A stretch of 64,000 bases of DNA from assembly GCA_023250155.1 (NCBI GenBank), contig JAHFBG010000008.1:84883-148882 (forward strand), given 5' to 3'. The position numbers and the translations under genes are program-made. Positions 28,766 to 38,412 of this stretch are shown here, in pieces (the stretch's first letter is position 1; the number at the start of each line of letters is the position of its first letter). The notes beneath the pieces are model-generated. The model saw only the letters and a program-made list of their open reading frames with translations, had not been told where the DNA came from and made no database searches. The stretch comes from Candidatus Melainabacteria bacterium. GTDB lineage: Bacteria > Cyanobacteriota > Vampirovibrionia > 2-02-FULL-35-15.

Positions 28766-29300
28766 ATAGTTGTTTGAGTTCTAAATTTAGTTCAAGTACA
28801 TTAATGATTTTTTGTCCAGAAATTCCAAAAACTAAAGGTTTAGCTTTTTTGTTTAAAAGTTTGATTAAATCATCCTTAGTAACTCCAGACAATTTTGAAA
28901 TTCTTTCTATTTGACTTATGGCTCCTTCATAGGTTATATCAGGATCTAATCCTGATGCTGATTCTGAGATTAAGTTTAGGTCTGGGCTTGAATTGAAGTT
29001 TTTTATTTTATGGTTTATGTGGTTTGTTTTAATATTTTCTATTAGTCTTTTAGAGTAGTATGCATCATTTGTATTTCCAGAGATATTGTTTTTATAATTA
29101 TTTAATGATGGACGGTTGTGAAAATATAATGGATTTGAGAATTCTTGCCCTATTAACTTTGAACCAATTATTTTATTGTTTGATTTGATTAAACTTCCAT
29201 TTGCATTACAGTTAAATACTATTGTAGAAAAGAAGACACTACTTGCTAAGTATATTATAGTTAGCAAAATTGTAACCATGCATACTTTTATTCCTGTCAT
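28749..29300 (-). CDS. kdpC: Potassium-transporting ATPase subunit KdpC
   Basis: KdpC is the single-span accessory subunit of the KdpFABC potassium pump, thought to help nucleotide binding by KdpB. It has an N-terminal membrane helix (about residues 8-28), the signature GSKLIGQEFSNPLYFHNRPS, and the conserved SASGLDPDIT motif near residue 113, all typical. The 183-residue length is normal. It overlaps kdpB by 4 bases (ATGA) and the KdpD-like gene by 17. Confidence 0.95.
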   Translation of the reverse strand: MTGIKVCMVTILLTIIYLASSVFFSTIVFNCNANGSLIKSNNKIIGSKLIGQEFSNPLYFHNRPSLNNYKNNISGNTNDAYYSKRLIENIKTNHINHKIKNFNSSPDLNLISESASGLDPDITYEGAISQIERISKLSGVTKDDLIKLLNKKAKPLVFGISGQKIINVLELNLELKQLYAKTH

Positions 29301-31348
29301 TGTATAAATCTCCCAATTACAAGATCAATTAATTTTATACCAATAAATGGTAGTACTAGTCCACCAATACCAAAGTAAATTAAGTTGTTAGTTAAAAGTT
29401 TATTTGGATCTTGTGTTTTTACACTTATTCCTTTTAATGCTATTGGTGTCATTAGTGGAATAATAATTGTGTTAAAAATCATTGCAGATAAAATTGCTGA
29501 AATGTTAGAGGTCAAATGCATTATGTTTAGTGCTTCTAATCCTTTAATTGTAAGCATACTGGGTAATATAGCAAAATATTTTGAAATGTCATTAACTATG
29601 GAAAAAGTAGCTAATGCACCTCTTGTAACTAATAGTTGTCTGCCCGTTTTTATTATGTTTATGATTTTTGTTGGATCTGAATCTAGATCAATCATATTAG
29701 CTGCTTCTTTTGCTGCAATAGTACCGGAGTTCATTGCTAGTCCAATATCTGCTTGTGCTAATGCTGGTGCATCATTTGTTCCATCTCCAATCATTCCTAC
29801 AATTAACCCTTTTGACTGGTAATCTCGAATCAAGTGAATCTTATCTTCAGGTTTTGCTTGTGCTAAATGTTCATCTATTCCAGCTTCCTGAGCAATGACT
29901 TTAGCTGTTAAGTTATTATCTCCTGTACACATTACTGTTCTAACACCAAGAACATTTAGTTCTTTAAATTTATCTTTCATTCCAGATTTAATCATATCTT
30001 TTAAATGAATGATACCGATAACCTCATTATTTTTTGATATTAAAAGAGGGGTGCCACCTTGCAAAGCAATGTTGTCAACTATTTGTTGAGTATTAGGCCA
30101 TATCTTACCATTTTTATTTGTTACAAGTTTTTTAATTGCATCGCTGGCTCCTTTTCTTAAGATGTCACCAGATTCTAAATCTATTCCACTCATTCTTGTG
30201 TGAGCTGAAAATTCATAAGAGGTTCCTTTGATTTCATTTGAATCAAATTCAATTCCTAATGTTTTAGCCAAAGCTAAAATAGATTTGCCTTCAGGAGTTT
30301 GATCGAACTGGCTAGAGATATAAGCTATTTTTGCAACATCATTTAATGAGTTTGTGCCTAATGGTATAAACTCATTAGCAACTCTATTTCCAAATGTTAT
30401 TGTTCCTGTTTTATCAAGGAATAAAATATCTATGTCACCTGCTATTTCAATAGACTTTTCTGAAATAGAAAGAACATTATAGGAATTTACCTTTTCAAAT
30501 CCAGAAACTCTAATAGGTACAATTAAGCTGCCTATAGTAGTAGGTATAAGACAAATCAATAATGCAATAAGATAGGATATTTCAAACTGTACGTTTAGAT
30601 AGTTTAGAACAAATGGTAATGCTACAACTACAAATAAAAATGAAATGGTTGATGCTATTAATAAAACGCTTAAACTTAATTCATTAGGAGTTTTATGTCT
30701 TTCTGTTGACTCAACTATTGTAACCATTTGATCTAAATAAGTTTGACCTTGTTCAGATGTGATTTTGATTAGTAGGGAGTCAGTTAAAATCCTTGTTCCA
30801 CCTGTTACTGAACTTGAATAATCGGTATTTGGTTCTTTTAAAACAGGTGATGATTCACCGGTAATAGCAGACTCATCAACTGAGGCAACACCTTCAAGAA
30901 CTTCGCCATCTAGTGGAATTAAGTCTCCTTCTTGTACTCTGATAAGATCTCCTTTTTCTAACTGTGATGCAAAAACATATTCAATCATTCCATCAGGCTT
31001 AATTTTTTTCACTTCAATATCACCGTGTACAATTTTTAAACTTTCAGCTTGAGCTATACCAATATGTTTTGCAATATTTTCAGCGATATTTGAAAACAAT
31101 ATGGTTAAAAAAAGTAGTATCGATATTGTAATATTTATTTCTTTTGTTAAAACACTTGGTCCAAAGAAATTAGGGTTAATAGATAAAACAATAGTTAAAA
31201 TAAGACAAATTTCAACCATGAAAATTATAGGATTGTTAATCATAACAAATGGATTTAGTTGCTTGATTGAATCTAATAATGCACCTGGAATTACACGTGA
31301 GTAATCTATTTTTAATGTATGCTTTCTTTTTTCTCTTACTTTCATCAT
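29297..31348 (-). CDS. kdpB: Potassium-transporting P-type ATPase subunit KdpB
   Basis: KdpB hydrolyses ATP to drive high-affinity K+ uptake. The P-type signature LFLDKTGTITFGN carries the phosphorylated Asp; AITGESSPV is the actuator motif, LRKGASDAI the nucleotide-domain motif, and MIGDGTNDAPALAQ the hinge. Short membrane helices as in Kdp pumps are present. Two adjacent ATGs (31348 and 31345) are possible starts. It is separated from kdpA by an unusual 115-base gap containing a hairpin. Confidence 0.97.
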   Translation of the reverse strand: MMKVREKRKHTLKIDYSRVIPGALLDSIKQLNPFVMINNPIIFMVEICLILTIVLSINPNFFGPSVLTKEINITISILLFLTILFSNIAENIAKHIGIAQAESLKIVHGDIEVKKIKPDGMIEYVFASQLEKGDLIRVQEGDLIPLDGEVLEGVASVDESAITGESSPVLKEPNTDYSSSVTGGTRILTDSLLIKITSEQGQTYLDQMVTIVESTERHKTPNELSLSVLLIASTISFLFVVVALPFVLNYLNVQFEISYLIALLICLIPTTIGSLIVPIRVSGFEKVNSYNVLSISEKSIEIAGDIDILFLDKTGTITFGNRVANEFIPLGTNSLNDVAKIAYISSQFDQTPEGKSILALAKTLGIEFDSNEIKGTSYEFSAHTRMSGIDLESGDILRKGASDAIKKLVTNKNGKIWPNTQQIVDNIALQGGTPLLISKNNEVIGIIHLKDMIKSGMKDKFKELNVLGVRTVMCTGDNNLTAKVIAQEAGIDEHLAQAKPEDKIHLIRDYQSKGLIVGMIGDGTNDAPALAQADIGLAMNSGTIAAKEAANMIDLDSDPTKIINIIKTGRQLLVTRGALATFSIVNDISKYFAILPSMLTIKGLEALNIMHLTSNISAILSAMIFNTIIIPLMTPIALKGISVKTQDPNKLLTNNLIYFGIGGLVLPFIGIKLIDLVIGRFIQ

Positions 31349-31371
31349 AAATTTAGGATTGAGTTGTTAGG

Positions 31372-31457
31372 ATTGAGGAATGAGTTTTTTTTTCTCACTC
31401 TTCATTTCTTGCTGCTCAATCTTCTCTTGCTCACTCCTTTTCTGCTCACTCCTCAAT
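31372..31457 (-). promoter_or_regulatory. Hairpin between kdpA and kdpB
   Basis: 13-base arms at 31372-31384 and 31445-31457 pair with one mismatch across a pyrimidine-rich loop that repeats CTCACTC-like words. In the transcript it would fold just after kdpA and could tune the kdpA:kdpB ratio by RNA processing or partial termination. Confidence 0.45.
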
Positions 31458-31463
31458 GCTCAT

Positions 31464-33149
31464 TTACCCATGCATAAACACTTCAGCTAATGGACTTAAA
31501 ATTATAAATGGAAGATATATTAATATGGTTGACATTATGGACATAAAAAGAAATATAAAACCAAATAAAGCGGTGTCTGTTTTAAATGCTGGATGAGAGC
31601 TTGTTCTAACTGGCTTTAGAGCTAATGATGCACCCATTAGAATCATTGATGCCATTGCTCCATATCTTGCTAGAAACATTACGGTTGCAAGGCTTAAATT
31701 CCAGTAAGGAGTGTTGTCATTTAAACTTTCTAAACCTGAGCCATTACTAGCAGCACCTGATGCAAACTCATAAAACACTTGAGTATAGTAATGTAAGTGT
31801 TCATAAAGATTGTTTGATTTATCGGGGTAAATAATTAATGTAAGAATTACTCCAACAAGTACTAATAAAGGATTTAGTAAGAGCAGAATAGAACTTAAAA
31901 TCATTTCATTTTTTTCAATTCTTTTTCCAAAAATTTCAGGTGTTTTGCCCAGCATTAATCCTATAAAAAAAGCAGTGTATAAAATGAAGTTAATTGTAAA
32001 CACTGTTCCAAAGCCTTGTACACCAAAGACTGATTGATTTGATAGGTTAAAAAGACCAAATGCATTTATAATAGGGTGAAATGATTCAAGTGCAGCATTT
32101 GCAGAGCCACTTACGTTTGATACGGCAGCTTCAAATACTGATGAACCTACAATTCCTAGCCGAGTTTCTTTTCCAACCCAGTTAGGGGATGTTAGATTCA
32201 ATGCAGAGTTTATTAATGGATTTCCTTTAAGCTCAAAGTATGTTACAGCCGTAAACTCAAATATTAGAACAATGACTAATACTGACAATATTACAATTGC
32301 TTGTTTTAAATTTTTGAGCCAGAAACCAATTGTAAAAATCAGTGCAAAAGGAACTATTAAAATACTAACCAATTGAACAAAATTACTTAAATAACTTGGA
32401 TTTTCAAATGGGTGAGCAGAGTTTGCATTTAAACAAGATAAGCCATTTTCACCTAATAATTTAATCGCTTCAAATGCTGCAATCGGTCCAATAATAATTG
32501 TTTGTTTAATATTTTCTAGTGTTTCATATGTGATTGATGTTTTAAAAGTATTGGGTGTGCCAAGTGCTACAAAAATCAGACATAAAAGAAATGATAAGGG
32601 AAATAAAATTCTTGTCATTGCTTTTATTACATCGACATAAGCATTGCCAATTTTACTCAAGGTGACACCACGCATAACAACTATTCCAGTTGCAATTCCA
32701 GAGGCACTTGAATAAAACATCAATAGAGGCATAATAAAATAATTTGATAGATGTGTTAAATGAAGTTCAGGGATATGATGTGTTTGACATGTGTTTGTTA
32801 TTAGGGAAGAAAGAATGTGTAAAATTAATGGGATATCTAATTGCCACTTAATACCTCCTGTATAAGGTAATTTGTTTTGAAAATATAATACGATGAAAGA
32901 AAAAGCTGAAATTAATATATTTGAAGAGAATAAAGCCATAAAATAGTCAAACCCATTCATTTGTTTGTAGGGATTAATATTGCAAAACTTATAAATAGGT
33001 TGTTCTACTTTATCAAAGAACATTTGAAGTTTTGTTTTTTTCTGAAGTGGATCATCAAGAAAGTGGATGGAAATATATTTTCCTAAGACATAACTACTAG
33101 GTATCAGTACTAGTAATAATAAAATTATAAATATAGTTAGTTCAATCAC
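31464..33149 (-). CDS. kdpA: Potassium-transporting ATPase subunit KdpA
   Basis: KdpA is the channel-like K+-binding subunit, related to Trk/Ktr transporters. Its 561 residues contain about ten membrane helices and repeated selectivity-filter loops, including NSAHPFENPS and ASNGSGLESL; MQTCQ-like regions of the family are diverged. It starts with GTG at 33149, the base next to the kdpF stop codon (TAG|GTG), which supports this start and translational coupling. Confidence 0.96.
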   Translation of the reverse strand: MIELTIFIILLLLVLIPSSYVLGKYISIHFLDDPLQKKTKLQMFFDKVEQPIYKFCNINPYKQMNGFDYFMALFSSNILISAFSFIVLYFQNKLPYTGGIKWQLDIPLILHILSSLITNTCQTHHIPELHLTHLSNYFIMPLLMFYSSASGIATGIVVMRGVTLSKIGNAYVDVIKAMTRILFPLSFLLCLIFVALGTPNTFKTSITYETLENIKQTIIIGPIAAFEAIKLLGENGLSCLNANSAHPFENPSYLSNFVQLVSILIVPFALIFTIGFWLKNLKQAIVILSVLVIVLIFEFTAVTYFELKGNPLINSALNLTSPNWVGKETRLGIVGSSVFEAAVSNVSGSANAALESFHPIINAFGLFNLSNQSVFGVQGFGTVFTINFILYTAFFIGLMLGKTPEIFGKRIEKNEMILSSILLLLNPLLVLVGVILTLIIYPDKSNNLYEHLHYYTQVFYEFASGAASNGSGLESLNDNTPYWNLSLATVMFLARYGAMASMILMGASLALKPVRTSSHPAFKTDTALFGFIFLFMSIMSTILIYLPFIILSPLAEVFMHG

Positions 33150-33275
33150 CTATGTAAATCTTTCTGGATAAAACAATGCAATAAATAAATATATAAATAA
33201 TAATATTACAATTGAAGCTAACAGCCAGTGTGGTAGTGAAATCTTATTTAAATAATTTATAATTTCTAAATTCAT
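33150..33275 (-). CDS. kdpF: KdpF, small stabilising subunit of the Kdp pump
   Basis: A 41-residue protein with one membrane helix (about residues 18-36), ending in F-I-A-L-F-Y-P-E-R-F, the hallmark KdpF C-terminal motif. KdpF is a lipid-like peptide that stabilises KdpABC in the membrane. Its TAG directly abuts the GTG of kdpA. It is the first gene of the operon and its ATG is at 33275. The N-terminal 16 residues before the helix are longer than in the E. coli protein. Confidence 0.88.
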   Translation of the reverse strand: MNLEIINYLNKISLPHWLLASIVILLFIYLFIALFYPERFT

Positions 33276-33323
33276 TAAAATATTTGTATTTTTAACAGAT
33301 AATACAATAATATTTTATATCAT

Positions 33324-33836
33324 TTATAAGCTTGATTTAGTTAATATTGAAAAAGTTTTGTATTTTCCTACTTTTATGCCATTTTTATACTGAGTGACAA
33401 CTGTTTCTGAATGTATTGTATTTTGTTCTGTAATGTTTAAGTGATCTATTAAAATGGCTTTCCAGAAGCTGTCATCATTTGTTTTTGTTTCAGTTATTCT
33501 TTCCGTGATTGCTTCTTTTTCATTTAATAGTTTTAGAGTGCCCTCTGATTTGTTCCAGTTTTCACCTTCCCAGAGTAGTTTTAAGACTGTATTTTTGTCG
33601 TTATTTTTTGTGGTTGGTTTAATTTTTAATGTTGACTCAGTAGTTGTTCCTATAACGATATGTGGACAAGATGATTCTGTGACTATTGTTTGCATGTACC
33701 ATGTTCCAACAAAATTAAGATTATCGATGTTGTTTGATTTTGAAGGTATTGTTAATGCTAGTGTTGTGCTTGTAGTTAATTTAAAAACTAATAATAGAAA
33801 AGTTAATATAGTGAGAATCTTTTTTCTTATATCCAT
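33324..33836 (-). CDS. Exported unknown protein, 170 residues
   Basis: I do not recognise this protein. It has a signal peptide (about residues 6-30). The mature part begins with a G-T-W-Y motif and alternates strands rich in Thr, Lys and Ile, as in a small beta-barrel or lipocalin-like domain. A single Cys is present near residue 57. Its 3' end is close to the promoter side of kdpF and it is transcribed in the same direction, so it could read into kdp, but no link is visible. Confidence 0.55.
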   Translation of the reverse strand: MDIRKKILTILTFLLLVFKLTTSTTLALTIPSKSNNIDNLNFVGTWYMQTIVTESSCPHIVIGTTTESTLKIKPTTKNNDKNTVLKLLWEGENWNKSEGTLKLLNEKEAITERITETKTNDDSFWKAILIDHLNITEQNTIHSETVVTQYKNGIKVGKYKTFSILTKSSL

Positions 33837-33940
33837 TTTAGTACTCCTAATGGATACTTCGGTTAAAGATTATTTATATTTAATACTTAAAGTGATAACC
33901 CTAAATTGTTTTTATTATCTTCAATAATGTAACTTTTAAT

Positions 33941-34786
33941 TTAAAATGAAATATTGTTTTCTAAGGTAGAGTCAGAGTCGATTATAAAGCCATTAAAGTT
34001 ATAGTAAAAGCTAATATTCTTTTTAATTTTTGAATAAATTTCTTTTATAGACTCTTCGGTTTGGTTTGTGGCTCTTTTTCCAAGATTGATTTGATATTGA
34101 CAAGTGATACCGTTCCATTTAACCGCAAGTGTATCTAACATTTTAATATCATCAATTAGAAAAACGATTCTATCTACATAATTACAGGTGTCTTGTGAAA
34201 ATGTTCCTTTAGGTCCATTAAAATCAGTGAACCAAAATGGAAATTCTGCTATAAAAATCTTGTCTCTTTTTTTTGTTTCAATATGAATTGCTGAATATGC
34301 ATCAAGCATTTGATTTAGTATTTGTATTTTGAATGACGTTTCGTCTTTATTCCAAATATTTGTTTTATTTGGTTCCGTCCTTAAAACAATTCCATCGATC
34401 CATTTTCCATAAGTATTTAAGGCATCTAATGTGTTTGCTACACCCCTTGATCCAAACCAGGTGTTTTTACCAACTACAAGAAACAACTTTGAGTTGTATT
34501 TTTTTCTTAACTTGGTTAGAGTTTTTAAAATATCTTTATTATGTGGTTCTAAAGTAATCCATTGTTCAAGGTATATAAATCTTGGTTTTCTTGTTTTTAT
34601 TATATTCTCTAGTTCTTTTATGTTTTTAGTAGAATCATTTGTAATGTTTAAACTAGTTAAATCAGTTAAAACTATAGGCTCATTATTTATTTTTTCTTTT
34701 GCATAAAGAGGGGTTGATATTAATGTTAAGTAGATTACTATTTGTAATAGAACAAATAATTTGTATTTTAGCGAGTGGTTAATCAT
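33941..34786 (-). CDS. Exported unknown protein coupled to cysS
   Basis: I do not recognise this 281-residue protein. An N-terminal hydrophobic segment (about residues 8-28, ending L-Y-A-K-E) is a signal peptide or anchor. The mature part alternates strands and helices, such as KPRFIYLEQW, KLFLVVGKN and DKIFIAEFPFW. That is the look of a TIM-barrel, perhaps glycosidase-like, but no catalytic motif is certain. I chose the ATG at 34786, which overlaps the cysS stop as TAATG; a longer form from 34804 is possible. Confidence 0.6.
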   Translation of the reverse strand: MINHSLKYKLFVLLQIVIYLTLISTPLYAKEKINNEPIVLTDLTSLNITNDSTKNIKELENIIKTRKPRFIYLEQWITLEPHNKDILKTLTKLRKKYNSKLFLVVGKNTWFGSRGVANTLDALNTYGKWIDGIVLRTEPNKTNIWNKDETSFKIQILNQMLDAYSAIHIETKKRDKIFIAEFPFWFTDFNGPKGTFSQDTCNYVDRIVFLIDDIKMLDTLAVKWNGITCQYQINLGKRATNQTEESIKEIYSKIKKNISFYYNFNGFIIDSDSTLENNISF

Positions 34787-36198
34787 TATAATTTTATATG
34801 CCATTTGTAATCATTGTTTGGTAAGTCTTTGACTTCAACTTTGCATTGTGTTAACAACTCTCTTATTTTATCAGCATTTTTATAATCTTTATTTGACTTA
34901 AAGTCTGTTCTCCACCCCATAAGACTTTCAATCATGTTTGAAAATATCCTATCTTTTATTGTTTCATTGATGCCAGTAATATCATTGGTTATATTAAAGC
35001 CTAGGATTTTAGATAGATGTATTAATGTATGTTGTGCTTCAAGTTTAGTATTACGATCTTTTTCAAGGTTAATCTTATCAGCTAATTTGAACAATATTGA
35101 TAGTGCTTGTGGGCTATTAAAATCATCGGATAATACTTCAATAAATTCTTTTGTGAATTCATTTTCAAAATTTAAATTAATGTAATTGTTATTTGGTTCT
35201 AGTTGAGTATTTAAAATAGTTTCTTTTAGTCGATTGATTCCGTTTTCTGCTGCTGTAATTCCTTCTTCTGTATAGTTGAGGGGCATTCTATAGTGGCTAT
35301 TCAATATAAAAAACCTTAATGCATCTGGTGATGACTTTTTTAAGGCTTCTTTTATAGTTATAAAATTCCCATCAGACTTAGCCATTTTTTTACCATTAAC
35401 CATAATCATTCCATTATGAAGCCAGTATTTGGAAAATCTGCTTTTTGTGAAAGCTTCTGATTGTGCTATTTCATTTTCATGATGTGGAAAGATTAAATCA
35501 TCTCCACCACCATGAATATCCAAGCATTTTTCATATAATGCATAATTCATGGCAGAACATTCAAGATGCCATCCGGGTCTACCTTTTCCCCATGGGCTAT
35601 CAAAACCATATTCATCTTTAGTCTTAATACTTTTCCATAAGGCAAAATCTAGAGGGTGTTTCTTTTTAGGATTTGGTTCAATTCTTCCAAAACCTTTTTC
35701 TAGTTCAGTTATAGATTGACCCTTCAGTTTTCCATATTCACTATATGATGCAATAGAAAAATAAACATCAGAGTCAATGGCATAAGCATGATTTTTTTCA
35801 ATAAGTCCTTTTATAAAATCAATCATTTGTGGAAGATATTGTGTAGCTCTTGGTTCATAGTCTGGCCAATCAACCCCTAAAGCAATCATGTCTTCATGAA
35901 AGGAGTAGGTGTAAATTCTTGCTACTTTTTCTGGATTTATATTTATTTCTTTTGATTTGTTAATGATTTTGTCATCAATATCTGTAATATTTCTTGTCCA
36001 GTTAACTTGATATCCAACATATCTTAAAAACCGAACTATAAAATCCCAGGTTATTGCAGATCTTGAATGTCCTATATGTGAATGATCATAAACAGTGGGT
36101 CCACAAGTATATATATTAATTATAGGTGGATTGTTAGGTGTGAATATTTCTTTTTCTTTACTTAAAGAATTGTAGACTGTGATTTTAGTATCTTTCAT
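34786..36198 (-). CDS. cysS: Cysteinyl-tRNA synthetase
   Basis: CysS charges tRNA-Cys. The class I signatures are HIGH in DHSHIGHSR near residue 37 and KMAKSDGNF near residue 270 (Ala instead of the first Ser of KMSKS, a common variant). Zinc ligands are visible as Cys28-like CGPTVYD, LECSAMN and FPHHENE. The 470-residue length is normal. It lies 10 bases downstream of ybeY and overlaps the next gene by TAATG, so the three are probably one transcript. Confidence 0.96.
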   Translation of the reverse strand: MKDTKITVYNSLSKEKEIFTPNNPPIINIYTCGPTVYDHSHIGHSRSAITWDFIVRFLRYVGYQVNWTRNITDIDDKIINKSKEININPEKVARIYTYSFHEDMIALGVDWPDYEPRATQYLPQMIDFIKGLIEKNHAYAIDSDVYFSIASYSEYGKLKGQSITELEKGFGRIEPNPKKKHPLDFALWKSIKTKDEYGFDSPWGKGRPGWHLECSAMNYALYEKCLDIHGGGDDLIFPHHENEIAQSEAFTKSRFSKYWLHNGMIMVNGKKMAKSDGNFITIKEALKKSSPDALRFFILNSHYRMPLNYTEEGITAAENGINRLKETILNTQLEPNNNYINLNFENEFTKEFIEVLSDDFNSPQALSILFKLADKINLEKDRNTKLEAQHTLIHLSKILGFNITNDITGINETIKDRIFSNMIESLMGWRTDFKSNKDYKNADKIRELLTQCKVEVKDLPNNDYKWHIKL

Positions 36199-36208
36199 GG
36201 TTTATATT

Positions 36209-36730
36209 CTACAGGAATTTCTTGAAAATTCTATCTTGTAATGTAAACATCTTCTTTGCATCAGACTTTATGATATGGTCATATCCCAATAAATGCAAAT
36301 AACCATGAACTAATAGCAATGTAAGTTCATTCTCAAGTGAAACATTTTTTTCTATTGATTGTTCTTTTGCTTTGTCAATTGAAATAACTATATCTCCCAA
36401 ATACTTATTTTTTATTTGCTCATCTTTTTTTAAATAAAATGAAAGAACATCTGTTGGTTTGTTTTTCTTTCTGTATTTGTGATTTAGTTTTTTTATTTCT
36501 TTATTCTTGGTAATAAGTAGTGTGTAAGTTGCTATTTGGGCTAATTTATTTCTTGATAGATGTATTTTTGAAATTCTTTTTAGCTTTGTAACCAAGTTTA
36601 GCCACCATTGTCTTGACTTAATGTAACAATGTTGTCTTATGATTACTTCAGGTTTTATAGAATGATTTTTCACAAGATCAAGTACTTTAGCATATTTTAC
36701 GTAAGACTTGTGGGTACTAAGATTAGCCAA
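36209..36730 (-). CDS. ybeY: Endoribonuclease YbeY
   Basis: YbeY is a zinc endoribonuclease needed for 16S rRNA 3'-end maturation and ribosome quality control. The diagnostic H-G-Y-L-H-L-L-G-Y-D-H zinc motif is near the C-terminus, preceded by NKPTDVLSF. At 173 residues with a TTG start at 36730, the N-terminus looks about 20 residues longer than usual; a GTG in frame about 20 codons later could be the true start. It diverges from rnc. Confidence 0.92.
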   Translation of the reverse strand: MANLSTHKSYVKYAKVLDLVKNHSIKPEVIIRQHCYIKSRQWWLNLVTKLKRISKIHLSRNKLAQIATYTLLITKNKEIKKLNHKYRKKNKPTDVLSFYLKKDEQIKNKYLGDIVISIDKAKEQSIEKNVSLENELTLLLVHGYLHLLGYDHIIKSDAKKMFTLQDRIFKKFL

Positions 36731-36811
36731 TTTACTCTTACTGTGAGCCTTATAGGTGTTAACTTAAGCATAAAAAGAGTTCATGTACCCATCTTTCGAT
36801 AAAATATATTA

Positions 36812-37513
36812 ATGCTCTCAACCAATAGAAAAAACGATTTAAATAATTTTTTAAAAATACAAAACTTAAAAATTGCTGATTTAGCATTATTGAATACAGC
36901 TTTTACTCATAGCTCTTATTTAAAAGAAAAATCACTTAAGGATGAAGAAGATAATGAGAGATTAGAGTTCTTTGGAGATGCAATTTTAAAACTTTATGTT
37001 AGTGAATATTTGATGGATAAATATAAAAAGTATTCAGAAGGTCAGCTAAGTAAGCTTAGAGCATATGTAGTAAGTGAGAAGGTGTTAGCTGTTATTGCTA
37101 ATAAAATAAATCTTAAAAAGTATTTGTTAGTGGGTAAAAATGAAAAGAAAACCTTACCCATATCTATTCTTGCTGATGCTCTAGAGGCTTTAATTGCTGT
37201 TATTTATTATGAGTCCAGCCCAAATAAAGCTAAAGACTATATATTTACTCATTGGAGAGAATATATTCAAGCTGCTGATAAAAATGAAGAAAAAGATAAT
37301 TTTAAAGCAGTTTTACAGGAATTTACTCAAGGCAATAATCTGGGCTTGCCTGTTTATGAAACTCTTAGAGAATCAGGTCCTGATCATGACAAAGAATTTG
37401 AAGTTGCTGTCTTTTTAGATAACAATGAATATGCAAGAGGTTTAGGGAAAACAAAAAAAGATGCAAGCCAGCATGCTGCAAAAAATGCCCTGATAAAACT
37501 AAGGAAATATTAA
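36812..37513 (+). CDS. rnc: Ribonuclease III
   Basis: RNase III cuts double-stranded RNA in rRNA processing. The catalytic signature ERLEFFGDAIL is near residue 47, with a later LADALEALIAVIYYE supplying the second pair of acidic residues. A double-stranded-RNA-binding domain fills about 160-233 (FKAVLQEFTQ through DASQHAAKNAL). The 233-residue length is normal. It is followed 3 bases later by argB. Confidence 0.96.
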   Translation: MLSTNRKNDLNNFLKIQNLKIADLALLNTAFTHSSYLKEKSLKDEEDNERLEFFGDAILKLYVSEYLMDKYKKYSEGQLSKLRAYVVSEKVLAVIANKINLKKYLLVGKNEKKTLPISILADALEALIAVIYYESSPNKAKDYIFTHWREYIQAADKNEEKDNFKAVLQEFTQGNNLGLPVYETLRESGPDHDKEFEVAVFLDNNEYARGLGKTKKDASQHAAKNALIKLRKY

Positions 37514-37516
37514 TTT

Positions 37517-38410
37517 ATGGTTATATTACATACGAAGAGTTTAAGAAAGTCTCGTGACTCAAATGATAGAGTTAAAATTTTATCTCAGGCACTTCCATAT
37601 ATACAAAAATTTAAAGATAAGATATTTGTAATTAAATATGGTGGATCTGCTATGACTGATCCAAAACTGAAATTGCAGACAATAAAAGATTTTGTTTTAT
37701 TGAATTGTGTAGGAATTAAAGTAGTAATAGTACATGGTGGTGGACCTGAGATAAACACCATGTCTAAGAAATTAAATCTTCCAGTTAAGTTTATAGATGG
37801 TTTAAGAGTTACAGATGCAGCTACTATGGAAATTGTAGAGATGGTTTTAGTAGGTAAGGTTCAAAAAGATTTAGTGAATCTTATAAATATCTCTGGTGGT
37901 AAGGCTATTGGTTTATGTGGAAAAGATGGAAAACTATTTATAGCAGAGCAAATTCCTAAAATGAAAAAGTATGGTTATATTGGTCAGGTAAAATCAATTG
38001 ACAATTCTATTTTATTAGCATTAATTGATAATGGTTTTATTCCAGTAGTTAGTTCTGTTGGTGCTGATTTAAAAGGTCAAAATTATAACATAAATGCTGA
38101 CAATGTAGCCTCTGCTATTAGTACTTCTATTGGAGCATCAAAACTAATTCTTATGACTGATACACCAGGCATATTAAAGGAACCTCGTAGACTAGATTCA
38201 TTGATTTCAAAACTAAGTATAAGTGAAGCTAAGAAGTATATTAGATCAGGCATAATATCTGGTGGCATGATCCCTAAAACTAATGCTGCAATTGATGCTT
38301 TAAATAGTGGTGTTGATGCAGTTCATATTATAGATGGTGGATTAAAACACTCTATATTGCTTGAAGTCTTTACTGATGATGGTATTTGCACTATGATAAC
38401 TGAGGATTGA
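37517..38410 (+). CDS. argB: Acetylglutamate kinase
   Basis: ArgB phosphorylates N-acetylglutamate, the second step of arginine synthesis. Amino-acid-kinase motifs are visible: VIKYGGSAM near residue 39, VIVHGGGPEIN near residue 74, and SGGMIPKTNAA near residue 250. The N-terminal extension of about 30 residues resembles the helix found in arginine-feedback-inhibited, hexameric forms such as the cyanobacterial enzyme controlled by PII. It lies between rnc and ileS with almost no gaps. Confidence 0.95.
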   Translation: MVILHTKSLRKSRDSNDRVKILSQALPYIQKFKDKIFVIKYGGSAMTDPKLKLQTIKDFVLLNCVGIKVVIVHGGGPEINTMSKKLNLPVKFIDGLRVTDAATMEIVEMVLVGKVQKDLVNLINISGGKAIGLCGKDGKLFIAEQIPKMKKYGYIGQVKSIDNSILLALIDNGFIPVVSSVGADLKGQNYNINADNVASAISTSIGASKLILMTDTPGILKEPRRLDSLISKLSISEAKKYIRSGIISGGMIPKTNAAIDALNSGVDAVHIIDGGLKHSILLEVFTDDGICTMITED

Positions 38411-38412
38411 GA

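Noticed and set aside
31372..31457. CTCACTC-like words between kdpA and kdpB as a CRISPR or satellite array
   Set aside because: The words are short, unequal in spacing and partly complementary to the upstream arm, so a hairpin explains them better.
33454..33927. 157-codon open frame on the plus strand
   Set aside because: It lies opposite the 170-residue exported protein, which has a proper signal peptide. The plus-strand product is a low-complexity hydrophobic string with no ribosome site.
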